This document shows, piece by piece, positions 18,021 through 28,920 of a stretch of 64,000 nt of DNA. Made by a program: the position numbers and the translations under genes. The notes beneath the pieces were generated by a model. It had not been told where the DNA came from. It worked only from the letters and a program-made list of their open reading frames with translations, and did no database searches. Numbering within the stretch: position 1 is the first letter of the stretch; the number at the start of each line of letters is the position of its first letter. The stretch covers positions 199,306-263,305 of the forward strand of contig JAMPFQ010000001.1 of NCBI GenBank assembly GCA_023664345.1, read 5' to 3'. The DNA comes from Lachnospiraceae bacterium. Its GTDB lineage: Bacteria > Bacillota > Clostridia > Lachnospirales > Lachnospiraceae.

Positions 18021-18770
18021 CTATTTGCCCTCCAGGCGGTACATGATCCAGGAAAGTACTGTCATACCGGCTGTCTCCGTCCTTAGGATCCTCTTTCCCA
18101 GAGTGATGGGGACGATCCCGTTGTCCGCAGCCAGCTGGATCTCCGCCTCCTCAAATCCTCCCTCTGGGCCGATAAAAAGGGCGATATCCTGTCCCGCCCG
18201 GAGTGCGTCGATCCGTTCCCGCGTCTGTTCCATGCCCTCCGCCAGTTCATAAGGAATCAGCTTGACATCCATATCCGCCGCCAGCTTTACGGCCCGGGCA
18301 AAGTCCATGACTTCCGCCACCTCCGGTATGATCCCTCTCCTGCTCTGTTTGGCGGCGGTCTGGGCAATGGCCTGCCATCTGGCGGTCTTAGCCGCCGCTT
18401 TCTTCTCATCCAGCCTTACCACGCACCGCCTTGCCGCCACGGGAATGACACGGTGCACGCCCAACTCCACGGCTTTCTGGATGATCAGTTCCATCTTGTC
18501 AGCTTTGGGGAGAGCCTGGAACAGATACACCCTGGAGGGCAGTTCCACGTTGTCCTCTTTCACAAAGCGAAGCTGACAGATTACTCTGTCCTCCTCGAAA
18601 GCCTCAACAGCACAGCGATACTCCTTTCCGTCCTGGCCGTTGCTCACGTTCAGTTCCTCGCCGGGCTTCATGCGGAGCACATTGCGGATGTGGTTTACAT
18701 CGGTTCCCTGTATTATGACACGTTTGTCATGTATGTTGATCTGGGAGGGATCCACAAAAAACTGATACAT
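18021..18770 (-). CDS. rsmE: 16S rRNA m3U1498 methyltransferase
   Basis: This 249-aa SPOUT-fold methyltransferase methylates U1498 of 16S rRNA. An N-terminal PUA-like segment (DVNHIRNVLRMKPGEEL) is followed by the SPOUT knot signatures IALFIGPEGGFEEAEI and LGKRILRTETAGMTVLS. It starts 4 bases after the prmA stop, the usual prmA-rsmE pairing. Confidence 0.96.
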   Translation of the reverse strand: MYQFFVDPSQINIHDKRVIIQGTDVNHIRNVLRMKPGEELNVSNGQDGKEYRCAVEAFEEDRVICQLRFVKEDNVELPSRVYLFQALPKADKMELIIQKAVELGVHRVIPVAARRCVVRLDEKKAAAKTARWQAIAQTAAKQSRRGIIPEVAEVMDFARAVKLAADMDVKLIPYELAEGMEQTRERIDALRAGQDIALFIGPEGGFEEAEIQLAADNGIVPITLGKRILRTETAGMTVLSWIMYRLEGK

Positions 18771-18774
18771 ACTT

Positions 18775-19761
18775 TCACCCTTTCCGTGCCGTCACGCTGA
18801 CCCACTCGCCCTGATAAGTCACTTCCAGGATCTCAAGTCCGGCGGCCTCCACGGCATCCCGAACCGTCTGCTCCTTATCGTCGATGATCCCGGAAGTGAT
18901 GTAGATCCCGCCGTGCTTTAACCGATCGACGATCACAGGCGTCAGAGGCACCAGCACATCCGCAAGGATATTTGCCACCACAATATCGTAGCGGCCATGA
19001 CCCACTTTGTCCTGCACCGCTTTGTCTGTGATGATATTCCCGATCATCAGTTCAAAGCTGTCCCTTTCAATGCCGTTAGCCTCACAGTTCTGTGCCACCG
19101 CCTCGATAGCGCACTGATCCAGGTCAGTTCCCACCGCGTGCTTTGCCCCGAACATCAAAGAAAGGATGGCCAGGATCCCGCTGCCCGTTCCCACATCCAA
19201 AAGTTCCGTCTCCGGAGTAATGTGTTTCCGCAGCTGCCGGATGCACAGCTGGGTGGTCTCATGCATACCCGTCCCAAACGCGGTGCCGGGATCGATATGG
19301 AGAATCAGTTTGTCCTGATCGGAGGGCTTGATATCTTCCCAAGAAGGGATCACTAAAATATCATCGATATAAAACTGATGGAAATACTGCTTCCAGTTAT
19401 TGATCCAGTCGATATCTTCCGTCTCATCCACCGTCACGGTTCCATCCCCGATATCGCAGAAAGCTTTCAAGTCCTCCAGTTCCGCCTCTACTCGCTCCAG
19501 CGCCTCTTCTACATCCAGTGTTTCGCCCTGTAGTTCAAGAGTTCCGTCCCCCTTTTTCTCCACGAAGAAATTCAGGTAAGCCATGCCGTCGTCCTCCGGC
19601 CCGTCAGGCAGGATGTCCACAAACATCTGCTCTTTCTCCAATGCGGTCAGGGGCACTTTGTCCTCGATCTGAGCGCCTTCCAGGCCAATATCGTAAAGGG
19701 CGCTGATAAGGATGTCCTCGGCCTCCGTGACCGTTTTAATGCGGAATCGGATCCATTTCAT
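18775..19761 (-). CDS. prmA: ribosomal protein L11 methyltransferase
   Basis: This 328-aa enzyme has an N-terminal substrate-binding domain and a class I SAM domain with LLDVGTGSGILAILSL and the catalytic-region motif VVANILADVLVPL. It trimethylates L11. The start overlaps the stop of the upstream polymer-ligase gene by 4 bases (ATGA). Confidence 0.95.
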   Translation of the reverse strand: MKWIRFRIKTVTEAEDILISALYDIGLEGAQIEDKVPLTALEKEQMFVDILPDGPEDDGMAYLNFFVEKKGDGTLELQGETLDVEEALERVEAELEDLKAFCDIGDGTVTVDETEDIDWINNWKQYFHQFYIDDILVIPSWEDIKPSDQDKLILHIDPGTAFGTGMHETTQLCIRQLRKHITPETELLDVGTGSGILAILSLMFGAKHAVGTDLDQCAIEAVAQNCEANGIERDSFELMIGNIITDKAVQDKVGHGRYDIVVANILADVLVPLTPVIVDRLKHGGIYITSGIIDDKEQTVRDAVEAAGLEILEVTYQGEWVSVTARKG

Positions 19762-21308
19762 ATCGCTGTGTTCCTCTCCTGTTCCATTTTCTCATGCATG
19801 GGATCTAGATCTTCCCGGCTGACATGTGAACTGTTCCTCATGTGATACTCGCACATTCCCAACACCATAAAAAGCAGCGGCGTACTCAGAACCTGTTGGA
19901 AGCTAATCAGGGAATTGATGCCATACATGGCAATGACCAGCATCCCCAGAGTCAATTTCCTGTAACGCTTCACACAGCTGATATAGATGCCCGCAAGAGC
20001 CACCGTGCCAAGTATCCCCATATCTACCAGCGCATTCAGCCACTCATTATGGGCATTGGCATAGATGGTCCCCGTCCAGAATCCTTCCGTGGGCGTCAGC
20101 TGAGACGCAGGCAGGGTGGAATAAATATACTCCGCAAAGCAATCCGGTCCGGCGCCCACCAGCTTCTGCCGGAATCCGCCCCGTACGAACCCTTGCCAGG
20201 CGAACCGCCACAGTCCGCCCCTGCCGCTGCCCCAGCCGTCTCCTCCGGGCATCCGCAGGGCGTATACGACCGCCAGTGCCATCACTGCCAGACCACCCGC
20301 AAACATCATTGCTGCTCCGGCTTTCTTTGCCGTACTTTGGGAGCATTTTCCGATCACGACCATCAGGATCAGGAATACCGCCCCTACGAACCACCATCCG
20401 TTCCAGGCCATCCTGTCCAGGCCGATGCCGTCCAAGGGCACCGTTGCCATTGCCGCCGTACCCAGCAATTTCACAATCTTCGCATATGCCGCCATCACCA
20501 GGCACATTCCCGATGCAAGGGCGAGGCCCCGCTGGAAGATTTTTTTATCCTTGAGACCATATAACAGGCTGACGCCGATACACACCGCCGCGATCAGGGG
20601 ACCCGCGTCACTGCCCTGAATGCACAGGAGCACAAGTCCCATAATGCTCACCGTATAATGCAGCAGTAATTCCGGCTTCCCCTTACTCTTTAAAAAAAAT
20701 GCCGCCGGAAATCCCAGCATGACACTGCAGAACCCACAGAACCAGTTGATGTTTCCTATGGTGGAGATCATATGGCTGTATTCCCAGCTTTTTTCATGAA
20801 AGGGCTGCATCACTCCAATCGGGTCGAAGCCCAGGCGGTGGGCAAGACCGATCAGGAACACCACCGCCAGAGCAGCCTCTCCCACATAAACCGGAACACA
20901 GCTTCCGTCACAGGATCTGGAGATAAAGAAATAAATCCCCACGAACATGCACTGTGACACAGCGCCCATGTACCATTCCGTATAGCCTGTCCAGGGAGTT
21001 TTGGCATAAGGGCTGCATAACGCCGAGACCAGTACCGCCCCTCCGTAAGCCAGCATACAGAGATCCATGATACTCAGCCTGGGAAAACGCCTTTTCCCAC
21101 CAGCCAGGGAAATGATTCCACGGATCGCGGAAACCGCCAGCCATGCCCCCAGGCAGCTCAGTGTCACATTGCGGAACATTGCGTATTTGGTATCTCCCAG
21201 TTTCCAGTAGGTTCCTCCTGTGTAAAGGGGCAGCGCCGCCGTCAGGAATATGATATATAATTTGCAAAGCATATTGATAAAATCGTTCATTCCATCAGTA
21301 TAACGCAT
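19758..21308 (-). CDS. O-antigen ligase family membrane protein
   Basis: This 516-aa protein has about 12 predicted membrane helices and a large external loop containing VGAGPDCFAEY and ANAHNEWLNALVDMGILG, the Wzy/O-antigen-ligase pattern (PF04932 type). Such proteins polymerise or ligate lipid-linked glycans outside the membrane; in Gram-positives the acceptor is usually unknown. The start is uncertain: ATG 21308 or 21290 (MNDFINML). Its 3' overlap with prmA looks like chance operon packing. Confidence 0.78.
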   Translation of the reverse strand: MRYTDGMNDFINMLCKLYIIFLTAALPLYTGGTYWKLGDTKYAMFRNVTLSCLGAWLAVSAIRGIISLAGGKRRFPRLSIMDLCMLAYGGAVLVSALCSPYAKTPWTGYTEWYMGAVSQCMFVGIYFFISRSCDGSCVPVYVGEAALAVVFLIGLAHRLGFDPIGVMQPFHEKSWEYSHMISTIGNINWFCGFCSVMLGFPAAFFLKSKGKPELLLHYTVSIMGLVLLCIQGSDAGPLIAAVCIGVSLLYGLKDKKIFQRGLALASGMCLVMAAYAKIVKLLGTAAMATVPLDGIGLDRMAWNGWWFVGAVFLILMVVIGKCSQSTAKKAGAAMMFAGGLAVMALAVVYALRMPGGDGWGSGRGGLWRFAWQGFVRGGFRQKLVGAGPDCFAEYIYSTLPASQLTPTEGFWTGTIYANAHNEWLNALVDMGILGTVALAGIYISCVKRYRKLTLGMLVIAMYGINSLISFQQVLSTPLLFMVLGMCEYHMRNSSHVSREDLDPMHEKMEQERNTAI

Positions 21309-21775
21309 TTGGGGTGGCTTGGGAAGTGCGATGAAAGAAAAAATATCATGGCAGCAAACGCCGCAGGATCCACACTACAGATCCTGCGGCGTTGCATATC
21401 ACACGATAAAAGCAGTTCACTCATATCAATACTCAAATCCTTATAAATACACGCGGGAATCGTGTCATCAAAGACATACTGATTCGTACCTGCTTCATGT
21501 TCAAAATCATATACCATAACCGCCTTTTTCAGCGGATTGATGATCCAGTACTCACGCACCCCCGGTGCGCCGCTGCAGCCTTTTTCATTCAGCTTATCCT
21601 GATCGCATATCACCGAAATATCCGGCTCTACATAGTTAAACTCATCTTTCATCAGAAAAACTGCGAAAGGAGCCGCAAAGACCTGACAGGTTCCCTTTTT
21701 TCCCTGAATATAATTTTCTATCTTCCATGACAGCAGATGCAAGATTCTCTGATGATAGATATCATTTATTTCCAA
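21287..21775 (-). pseudogene. Uma2-family nuclease remnant
   Basis: The text HQRILHLLSWKIENYIQGK, then FNYVEPDISVICDQDKL and VREYWIINPLKKAVMVYDF is Uma2 (DUF820, PD-(D/E)XK fold). Two parts are missing: the usual N-terminal 30-40 residues, and about 28 residues between CSGAP and GVREYW. The second gap removes the segment that normally supplies the catalytic E and K. The C-terminus reads on about 35 residues past the normal end through a large hairpin. It overlaps dnaJ by 10 bases and the polymer-ligase gene by 22. It is probably non-functional. Confidence 0.7.
21357..21393. terminator. hairpin downstream of dnaJ
   Basis: A near-perfect stem of about 14 bp, with CGCCGCAGGATC arms and an 8-base loop, is followed on the minus strand by TTTGCTGCC. 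It is a plausible terminator for the hrcA-grpE-dnaK-dnaJ transcript, although it lies within the Uma2 remnant frame. Confidence 0.5.
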
Positions 21776-22953
21776 AACTTCTTCTTCCTGCCACCGGAAT
21801 CCTTAGTATCTTTCGGATCGTCCCCATTGCCCTGGCTCGTGGCATTCTTCGCGGCATGGAGGGAATCACCTGTCAGTTCGTCGAACTGGCGCAGCAGTTC
21901 TTTCGCCTCATGGCTCAGCTTGTCAGGCACCTGCACCACCAGCGTCACATAATGGTCGCCCCGAACGTCCCTGTTTCTCAAGGAGGGGACACCCTTACCC
22001 TTTAACCGGATTCTGGTGTCGGTCTGGGTACCGGCTTTCACGTCATAGATGACCTTGCCGTCCACAGTGTCGATCAATACCTCACCGCCAAGGGATGCCA
22101 CCGCATAAGACATGGGTACGGTAGAATAAAGATCCATATCCTGCCTCTGGAAGATGGGATGGCGGCCTACAATGACCTCCACCAGCACATCACCCCTGGG
22201 GCCTCCGTTGACACCGGGGTCTCCCAGTCCGGGCTTACGGATAGACTGGCCGTTATCAATACCCGCAGGAATGTCCACGGAGTAGCGTTTCTTCATGGAA
22301 GTATATCCGGACCCGTAGCACTCAGGACACTTCTCCCTGATCACTTTACCGGTTCCCTGACAGTCGGGACATATTTTCACGCTTCTGGTAACGCCGAAAA
22401 AGGCGGTTTCCGTCACCACCGTCTGACCCTTGCCGCCGCACCTCTTACAGGTTTCGGGGCTGGTTCCCGGCCTTGCGCCGGAACCGTTACAGGTCTTACA
22501 GGTTTCCTTGACTGTCAGTTCGATCTCCTTATTGCAGCCGAACACCGCCTCCTCAAAGGTGATGCGGACAGTGGTGCGCAGATTGGCTCCTTTCATGGGG
22601 CCATTGCCGTGTGCCCTGCTGCTCCTGCCGCCTCCTCCAAAAAAGCTGCCGAACAGATCTCCGAAAATATCCTCGAAATCCATCCCGCTGAAATCGAATC
22701 CGCCGGCACCGCCAGCGCCGCCTTCAAAAGCAGCATGGCCGAACTGATCGTACTGCTTCCTCTTGTCAGGATCGCTGAGTACCGCATATGCCTCGGAAGC
22801 TTCCTTAAACTTTTTCTCGGCCTCGGCATCACCCGGATTCATATCCGGGTGATACTTTTTGGCCAGTCCGCGAAATGCCTTTTTAATCGTAGCATCATCT
22901 GCATTTTTATCAACGCCAAGGACCTCGTAATAGTCCCTTTTCTGCTCTGCCAT
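21766..22953 (-). CDS. dnaJ: chaperone DnaJ
   Basis: This 395-aa Hsp40 co-chaperone stimulates DnaK ATPase activity and delivers substrates. It has a J domain with HPD in [10 protein letters not shown], a Gly/Phe-rich linker ([16 protein letters not shown]), four CxxCxGxG zinc repeats (about residues 145-215) and substrate-binding C-terminal domains. It is last in the heat-shock operon, 20 bases after dnaK. Confidence 0.98.
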   Translation of the reverse strand: MAEQKRDYYEVLGVDKNADDATIKKAFRGLAKKYHPDMNPGDAEAEKKFKEASEAYAVLSDPDKRKQYDQFGHAAFEGGAGGAGGFDFSGMDFEDIFGDLFGSFFGGGGRSSRAHGNGPMKGANLRTTVRITFEEAVFGCNKEIELTVKETCKTCNGSGARPGTSPETCKRCGGKGQTVVTETAFFGVTRSVKICPDCQGTGKVIREKCPECYGSGYTSMKKRYSVDIPAGIDNGQSIRKPGLGDPGVNGGPRGDVLVEVIVGRHPIFQRQDMDLYSTVPMSYAVASLGGEVLIDTVDGKVIYDVKAGTQTDTRIRLKGKGVPSLRNRDVRGDHYVTLVVQVPDKLSHEAKELLRQFDELTGDSLHAAKNATSQGNGDDPKDTKDSGGRKKKFWK

Positions 22954-22973
22954 ACTTATACCTCGAGTTTATC

Positions 22974-24860
<1,887 letters not shown>

Positions 24861-24926
24861 TCAATCTGTTTGTTCTTTTATTTATATTATATTTATTACC
24901 TTGCGAATGGTCAAAAAACGCTGTTC

Positions 24927-25577
24927 CTACTCCACAACGGAGACCATGGAGTGACGGACTACGCTGTCGTGGTAGGTATACCCTTTCTGGAGTTCCTGTG
25001 CCACCATGCCGGATCCGTACTCCTCGCTCTCTGTCTGCATCACCGCATTATGCAGGTTGGGATCGAATTCCTTTCCCACGGCCTCAATGGGCTTTACACC
25101 CATGTTTTCCAGTTCCGTGAGAAGCTGTTTGTAAACCCGGTTCATGCCGTCCACAAAAGGATCTTCCTGCTTTTCCTCCGGCACCGTGGCAAGGCCTCTC
25201 TCGAAATTATCCACAATGGGCAGGATCTTCTCGATCACGCTCTTGGCTCCGGTCTCAAACATGGCATGTTTTTCTTTCTCGGAGCGGTTGCGGAAATTTT
25301 CAAACTCGGCAAGCTGACGCTTTACCTTATCTTCCAGCTGCTCGATCTGCTCTTTGTAGGCGTCCGCTTTTTTGTCATGCTTCGCCTGCTTCTTTGCGGC
25401 TTTCTTCTCCGCCCTGCTCATGGGCGCCTCCTCTTTGGAAGTTTCCTCGGAAACTTCTTCCCCGGAAGAATCTTCTTCCGAAGCCTCCACCGCTGCCTCT
25501 TCTATGATCTCATCTGCCGCTGCTTCTTCTTCGGCGGCCTCCGCAGCTTTTGTCTCTTCCTTTTCCTGATCTGTCAT
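24927..25577 (-). CDS. grpE: nucleotide exchange factor GrpE
   Basis: This 216-aa protein has a long acidic, Ala/Glu-rich N-terminal tail (residues 1-75), a coiled coil, and the GrpE core (FENFRNRSEKEK, ILPIVDNFERGL, GYTYHDSVVRHSMVSVV). It promotes ADP release from DnaK. A leader repeat (25594-25657) separates it from hrcA. Confidence 0.97.
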   Translation of the reverse strand: MTDQEKEETKAAEAAEEEAAADEIIEEAAVEASEEDSSGEEVSEETSKEEAPMSRAEKKAAKKQAKHDKKADAYKEQIEQLEDKVKRQLAEFENFRNRSEKEKHAMFETGAKSVIEKILPIVDNFERGLATVPEEKQEDPFVDGMNRVYKQLLTELENMGVKPIEAVGKEFDPNLHNAVMQTESEEYGSGMVAQELQKGYTYHDSVVRHSMVSVVE

Positions 25578-25593
25578 GTTATCATTCCTTTCT

Positions 25594-25657
25594 ATTCCAG
25601 TTCTGTCTCTGCATTTCAGCGCCCCTTGTTCTGCGCTTCCCGTTCCGAGACTGTTTT
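25594..25657 (-). repeat. leader repeat, copy A (before grpE)
   Basis: The short form (about 64 bp) of a family whose coding-strand copies start AAACAGTCTCGGAACGG and end near CAGAACTGGAAT. It fills the gap between hrcA and grpE, ending 16 bases before the grpE start. Compare 43598-43721, 46434-46544, 48325-48470 and 55727-56009. Confidence 0.65.
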
Positions 25658-25661
25658 TCTG

Positions 25662-26705
25662 CTATCTATCTTGTTTCTCATTGTCTTTATATAGTTCATC
25701 CAGCTGTAACTGCAAAGACTTGAGAGTTCTGACAACCTTGTCATAATCCATTCTCTTGGGGCCCACGATGCCGATGGTCCCTTTCATGCCATCCCCCAGT
25801 TCATAGGAGGCAGTGACCACGCTGCAGTCCCTCATGCTCTGCACCGGGCTCTCCGATCCGATATAGACCTGGATTCCCGTATTTTCTCCCTCGCCTCCAT
25901 TGTCCTGAAGAAGCGTGCCCAGCAACTGCTTTTCTTCAAATGCGTTGATCAGTTCGCTGGCTTTCTGATGATCCGCCAGTTCCGGATACCGCAGGATGTT
26001 GTTCGTTCCGCTGGTATAGATCTCCAGATCCTCCTCCGCCCGGATTGCCTCCGCCACTGCGTCGATCACTTCGCTGACGATGGCGCTGTGAATGCCGGCC
26101 TGCTGTTTCATGACAGCTATCATCGCCAGATTGATCTCATCAATGGACAGGCCGTTCAAATGGGTGTTCAGCAGGATGTTCAGCTTTAAAAGCGTCTCGT
26201 CGCTGATCTCCTCGTCCACGGAGAGGATATTGTTCTTGATCACATTCCCCTCTATGACAATGACTGCCAGGATCTGTCCCGCGTCCACCCGGGAAAGCTG
26301 GATGAATTTCAGCTTGTTCCGCTTTGCCTGGGGCGCGGAGATCATGGTGGCATACTGTGTATTCTGGGCAAGAGCCCTGACCACCTGCTTCAGCAGCGTC
26401 TCCATCTTGTCCTGACGCTCCACCAGCATTTCTTTCATCTCTACGACTTCCCGCTCCTTTTCCTCCATCATGGTATCCACATAGAGGCGGTAGCCCTTAT
26501 CGGACGGAATCCGGCCTGCCGAAGTATGGGGCTGTAAGATATAACCCATTTCCTCCAGGTCGGCCATCTCGTTACGGATGGTAGCGGAACTTAAGTTCAG
26601 GTCGGTATACTTCGAAATGGTCCTGCTGCCCACTGGCTCTCCCGTTTCCAGATAGTTGCGGATCACTGCCTGAAGGATCTTCTTCTTTCTGTCGTCCAGT
26701 TCCAT
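25662..26705 (-). CDS. hrcA: heat-inducible repressor HrcA
   Basis: This 347-aa repressor of class I heat-shock genes binds CIRCE. It has an N-terminal winged helix (KKILQAVIRNYLETGEPVG, NLSSATIRNEMADLEEMGY) and GAF-like and dimerisation domains with IGIVGPKRMDYDKV near the end. The start at 26705 follows GGGGAGG; an upstream 10-residue extension runs into the CIRCE region and is unlikely. Confidence 0.97.
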   Translation of the reverse strand: MELDDRKKKILQAVIRNYLETGEPVGSRTISKYTDLNLSSATIRNEMADLEEMGYILQPHTSAGRIPSDKGYRLYVDTMMEEKEREVVEMKEMLVERQDKMETLLKQVVRALAQNTQYATMISAPQAKRNKLKFIQLSRVDAGQILAVIVIEGNVIKNNILSVDEEISDETLLKLNILLNTHLNGLSIDEINLAMIAVMKQQAGIHSAIVSEVIDAVAEAIRAEEDLEIYTSGTNNILRYPELADHQKASELINAFEEKQLLGTLLQDNGGEGENTGIQVYIGSESPVQSMRDCSVVTASYELGDGMKGTIGIVGPKRMDYDKVVRTLKSLQLQLDELYKDNEKQDR

Positions 26706-26728
26706 TTCCGTACCTCCCCTCCATGTTA

Positions 26729-26755
26729 TTAGCACTCATCAAAAGGGAGTGCTAA
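26729..26755. promoter_or_regulatory. CIRCE operator
   Basis: A perfect CIRCE, TTAGCACTC-N9-GAGTGCTAA, lies between the promoter and the hrcA start. HrcA binding here should autoregulate the whole hrcA-grpE-dnaK-dnaJ operon. Confidence 0.98.
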
Positions 26756-26769
26756 CATCCGCTAACCAT

Positions 26770-26798
26770 AAAATATCACTTACCCCATATATTGTCAA
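26770..26798 (-). promoter_or_regulatory. hrcA operon promoter
   Basis: On the minus strand, TTGACA (26793-26798), 17 bp and TATTTT (26770-26775) place transcription start next to CIRCE. Confidence 0.8.
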
Positions 26799-26833
26799 CC
26801 GATTTTCATAAAAATAAATCTAAAATAATTATT

Positions 26834-26868
26834 AAAAAGGACCCTGCCCGGGTCCTTTGGATAGTCGG
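26834..26868. repeat. left 35-bp island boundary repeat (terminator copy)
   Basis: This segment matches 41134-41168 at 34 of 35 positions (difference at 26860). It is a terminator hairpin (AAAGGACC arm, GGTCCTTT arm) plus an ATAGTCGG tail. The pair brackets the AT-rich island in direct orientation, as expected for attachment sites or an insertion-generated duplication. Confidence 0.75.
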
Positions 26869-26971
26869 CTAAACTTTCTCTTTGATATCATTCTCCACAA
26901 GATGTTACTTTGCTGACATATCCCGCCATTGACTCACTTGTCACCTTCTCACTTTTTTGTTTGGACATAAT

Positions 26972-28222
26972 TTATTTTACTTTAAACTCTTTCAATTGCT
27001 CAAGAATCACATCATAGCCCTTTTCATCCATATCCCTAACAGCCAACATATATGTCATCAAATTATCTTTTTCTTTTTCGCTTAACAATTCTTCGTCCGC
27101 TAAAAAAAGCATTAAAAGCATCAATTCTTTCTTTTTTACTCTACCATTTACATTTTTTCTTTCATCCAGCCATAGTACATTCCTCCATGGTCTTTCCTGA
27201 ATTATCATTGGTATCTTGGCTAATTGTCGAATTGAATCCTCAAGTCCTATGCCCTTCCTTTTCTTATATTCCATTATGGCTATTACAAACTGTGAAAGTG
27301 CAATTGGCCTAAATAATAAATTTCCACCATTTTTGCTCCTTAAATCTTTACTTAAAATCATTTCATCGCTTGACTTAACAAATTCATTTATAACAGGAAT
27401 ATTGCACATAAATAAATCCCAAAAATTTCTTATTTCCTCAATAAACTCTGTCACATCCTTATCTTCAGGTCTATATAATAAATATCTTTCTTTTTGAACT
27501 TTGTTCATGCCCTTTGCTTTAGCATATTCATCAAAAAGATACTTATTGACTTCATATAATGTTAAAATAGAAGTAAACGCCAATCCGTTTTGAGATGGTA
27601 TGCTCTTATTTTTAGAATCAATCAATCTACTTCCCGAAAAAAGAATATGATTTTCTGCCATCTCCCTAGTCGCAATAGCAACAACATCATCTTCGTCAAG
27701 TGCAATGATTTCATTATCATTTACTCGCTTTGCTCTTCTGTTTAATGTTGAAAATAAACGACGAGTTCTTTTTTTCCCTTCATTCGAATTTTCATGCCCA
27801 ATAAGAATAATTGGAACTTTTTCATCTTTTAATGCTGGATTTCTCTTAACAGCTTCTTTTATACCCGCAACTCTGTGTTGACCGTCAACTGGAAATATTG
27901 TTTCATCTCCTTTTAATTCAAGAACTCCCACGCTATAAGTACTATACTCCTCTACTTGAACATCTAATTCAAACCATTCCGGATTTCCATCATATACTGC
28001 TAGTACTAATGCGTTAAACATTCTCTCTGATTGATTCAGCAAATAATCAGTAATACTTTTTACATTATCCGTAATAGATCTTTGTAAGAGATTTGAATAG
28101 CTTTCACTATTACTGATTTCATCTGTTATCGGGCTTATCACTTCGCAAATCTCATCAAATGAAAATGCAGTAACATAATATCTCCATATTCCCATCTGTC
28201 CTTTAATTGCTGCAAATTTCAT
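26972..28222 (-). CDS. DGQHR-domain protein (DndB-like)
   Basis: The 416-aa protein has the DGQHR motif at about residues 113-117 (FPVDGQHRVAGIKEA), followed by FSTLNRRAKRV. This is the diagnostic pattern of the DndB/DGQHR family. DndB is linked to DNA phosphorothioation clusters, where it regulates the system; many DGQHR proteins occur in defence islands. It is the last gene of the island on this strand, 17 bases after the GIY-YIG gene, with a GGGGAG ribosome site. Base composition is AT-rich, unlike the adjacent heat-shock operon. A specific biochemical role is not known. Confidence 0.8.
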   Translation of the reverse strand: MKFAAIKGQMGIWRYYVTAFSFDEICEVISPITDEISNSESYSNLLQRSITDNVKSITDYLLNQSERMFNALVLAVYDGNPEWFELDVQVEEYSTYSVGVLELKGDETIFPVDGQHRVAGIKEAVKRNPALKDEKVPIILIGHENSNEGKKRTRRLFSTLNRRAKRVNDNEIIALDEDDVVAIATREMAENHILFSGSRLIDSKNKSIPSQNGLAFTSILTLYEVNKYLFDEYAKAKGMNKVQKERYLLYRPEDKDVTEFIEEIRNFWDLFMCNIPVINEFVKSSDEMILSKDLRSKNGGNLLFRPIALSQFVIAIMEYKKRKGIGLEDSIRQLAKIPMIIQERPWRNVLWLDERKNVNGRVKKKELMLLMLFLADEELLSEKEKDNLMTYMLAVRDMDEKGYDVILEQLKEFKVK

Positions 28223-28239
28223 GTTTTCTCCCCTTTCTT

Positions 28240-28815
28240 CTAAATAAAAAAACTAGCATTTAATTTTCTTCTAACTTTCGGTGCTGGATATTCCTTATTA
28301 CACGGAGGTGTTAATGCCGTAATTAATTGTTCCTCAACCAAATCAATCAAATTATTCCCATTGATTGGTAAATATGAAAAATATACATATTGATCCCAAC
28401 TATCAAATAACCTTTCTAATCTTTCATTTTCTTCATGTCTCTTGTATTGACTATAATGGGATTTTGCCCTCGCCCGTAAATTTTCTGATTTTGTTTTCCT
28501 TGCTCGTCCTACATACATTATATAGCTTCCAAGAGATGGAACTATTCCATTTTCTATAGAATAAATATACACACCACCACTATCATCTGGCAAATCATTC
28601 ACCTCACTTGACAGCATATTACTGTTGTTACCAAAATACTTTATTTTTTTCATATAGTTTAAATCCACTATAAAAGAATCATTAATACATGTTCTCCACA
28701 ACTCTGTACTTAAGCAAAATGGCCATGTCATAGATTGCAGATTTTGAACTACATCAATTTTTTTAATCTCCTCTAAATATTTTGCTATCAGATCATCTGT
28801 GATTATATTTTGCAT
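28240..28815 (-). CDS. GIY-YIG nuclease-domain protein
   Basis: The 191-aa protein contains the GIY-YIG pattern: GGVYIYSIE, YIMYVGRARK (YVG with the following Arg), VEEQLITAL (metal-binding Glu) and TPPCN. The first 80 residues are unique. GIY-YIG domains cut DNA in restriction, repair and homing enzymes. Within a BREX/Dnd-like cluster it could be an effector or a modification-sensing nuclease, but that is inference. The start at 28815 has AGGAGG 5 bases upstream. It lies 105 bases after the cysteine desulfurase gene. Confidence 0.75.
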   Translation of the reverse strand: MQNIITDDLIAKYLEEIKKIDVVQNLQSMTWPFCLSTELWRTCINDSFIVDLNYMKKIKYFGNNSNMLSSEVNDLPDDSGGVYIYSIENGIVPSLGSYIMYVGRARKTKSENLRARAKSHYSQYKRHEENERLERLFDSWDQYVYFSYLPINGNNLIDLVEEQLITALTPPCNKEYPAPKVRRKLNASFFI

Positions 28816-28920
28816 AATTCCTCCTCTGCACATTCAATACATACTTTATCATGCTGAATCCATAAACTCCTCTTTAAAAATGAGTTTTCTCCTAATTACA
28901 GACTTTTTTGGGTGCTACAT

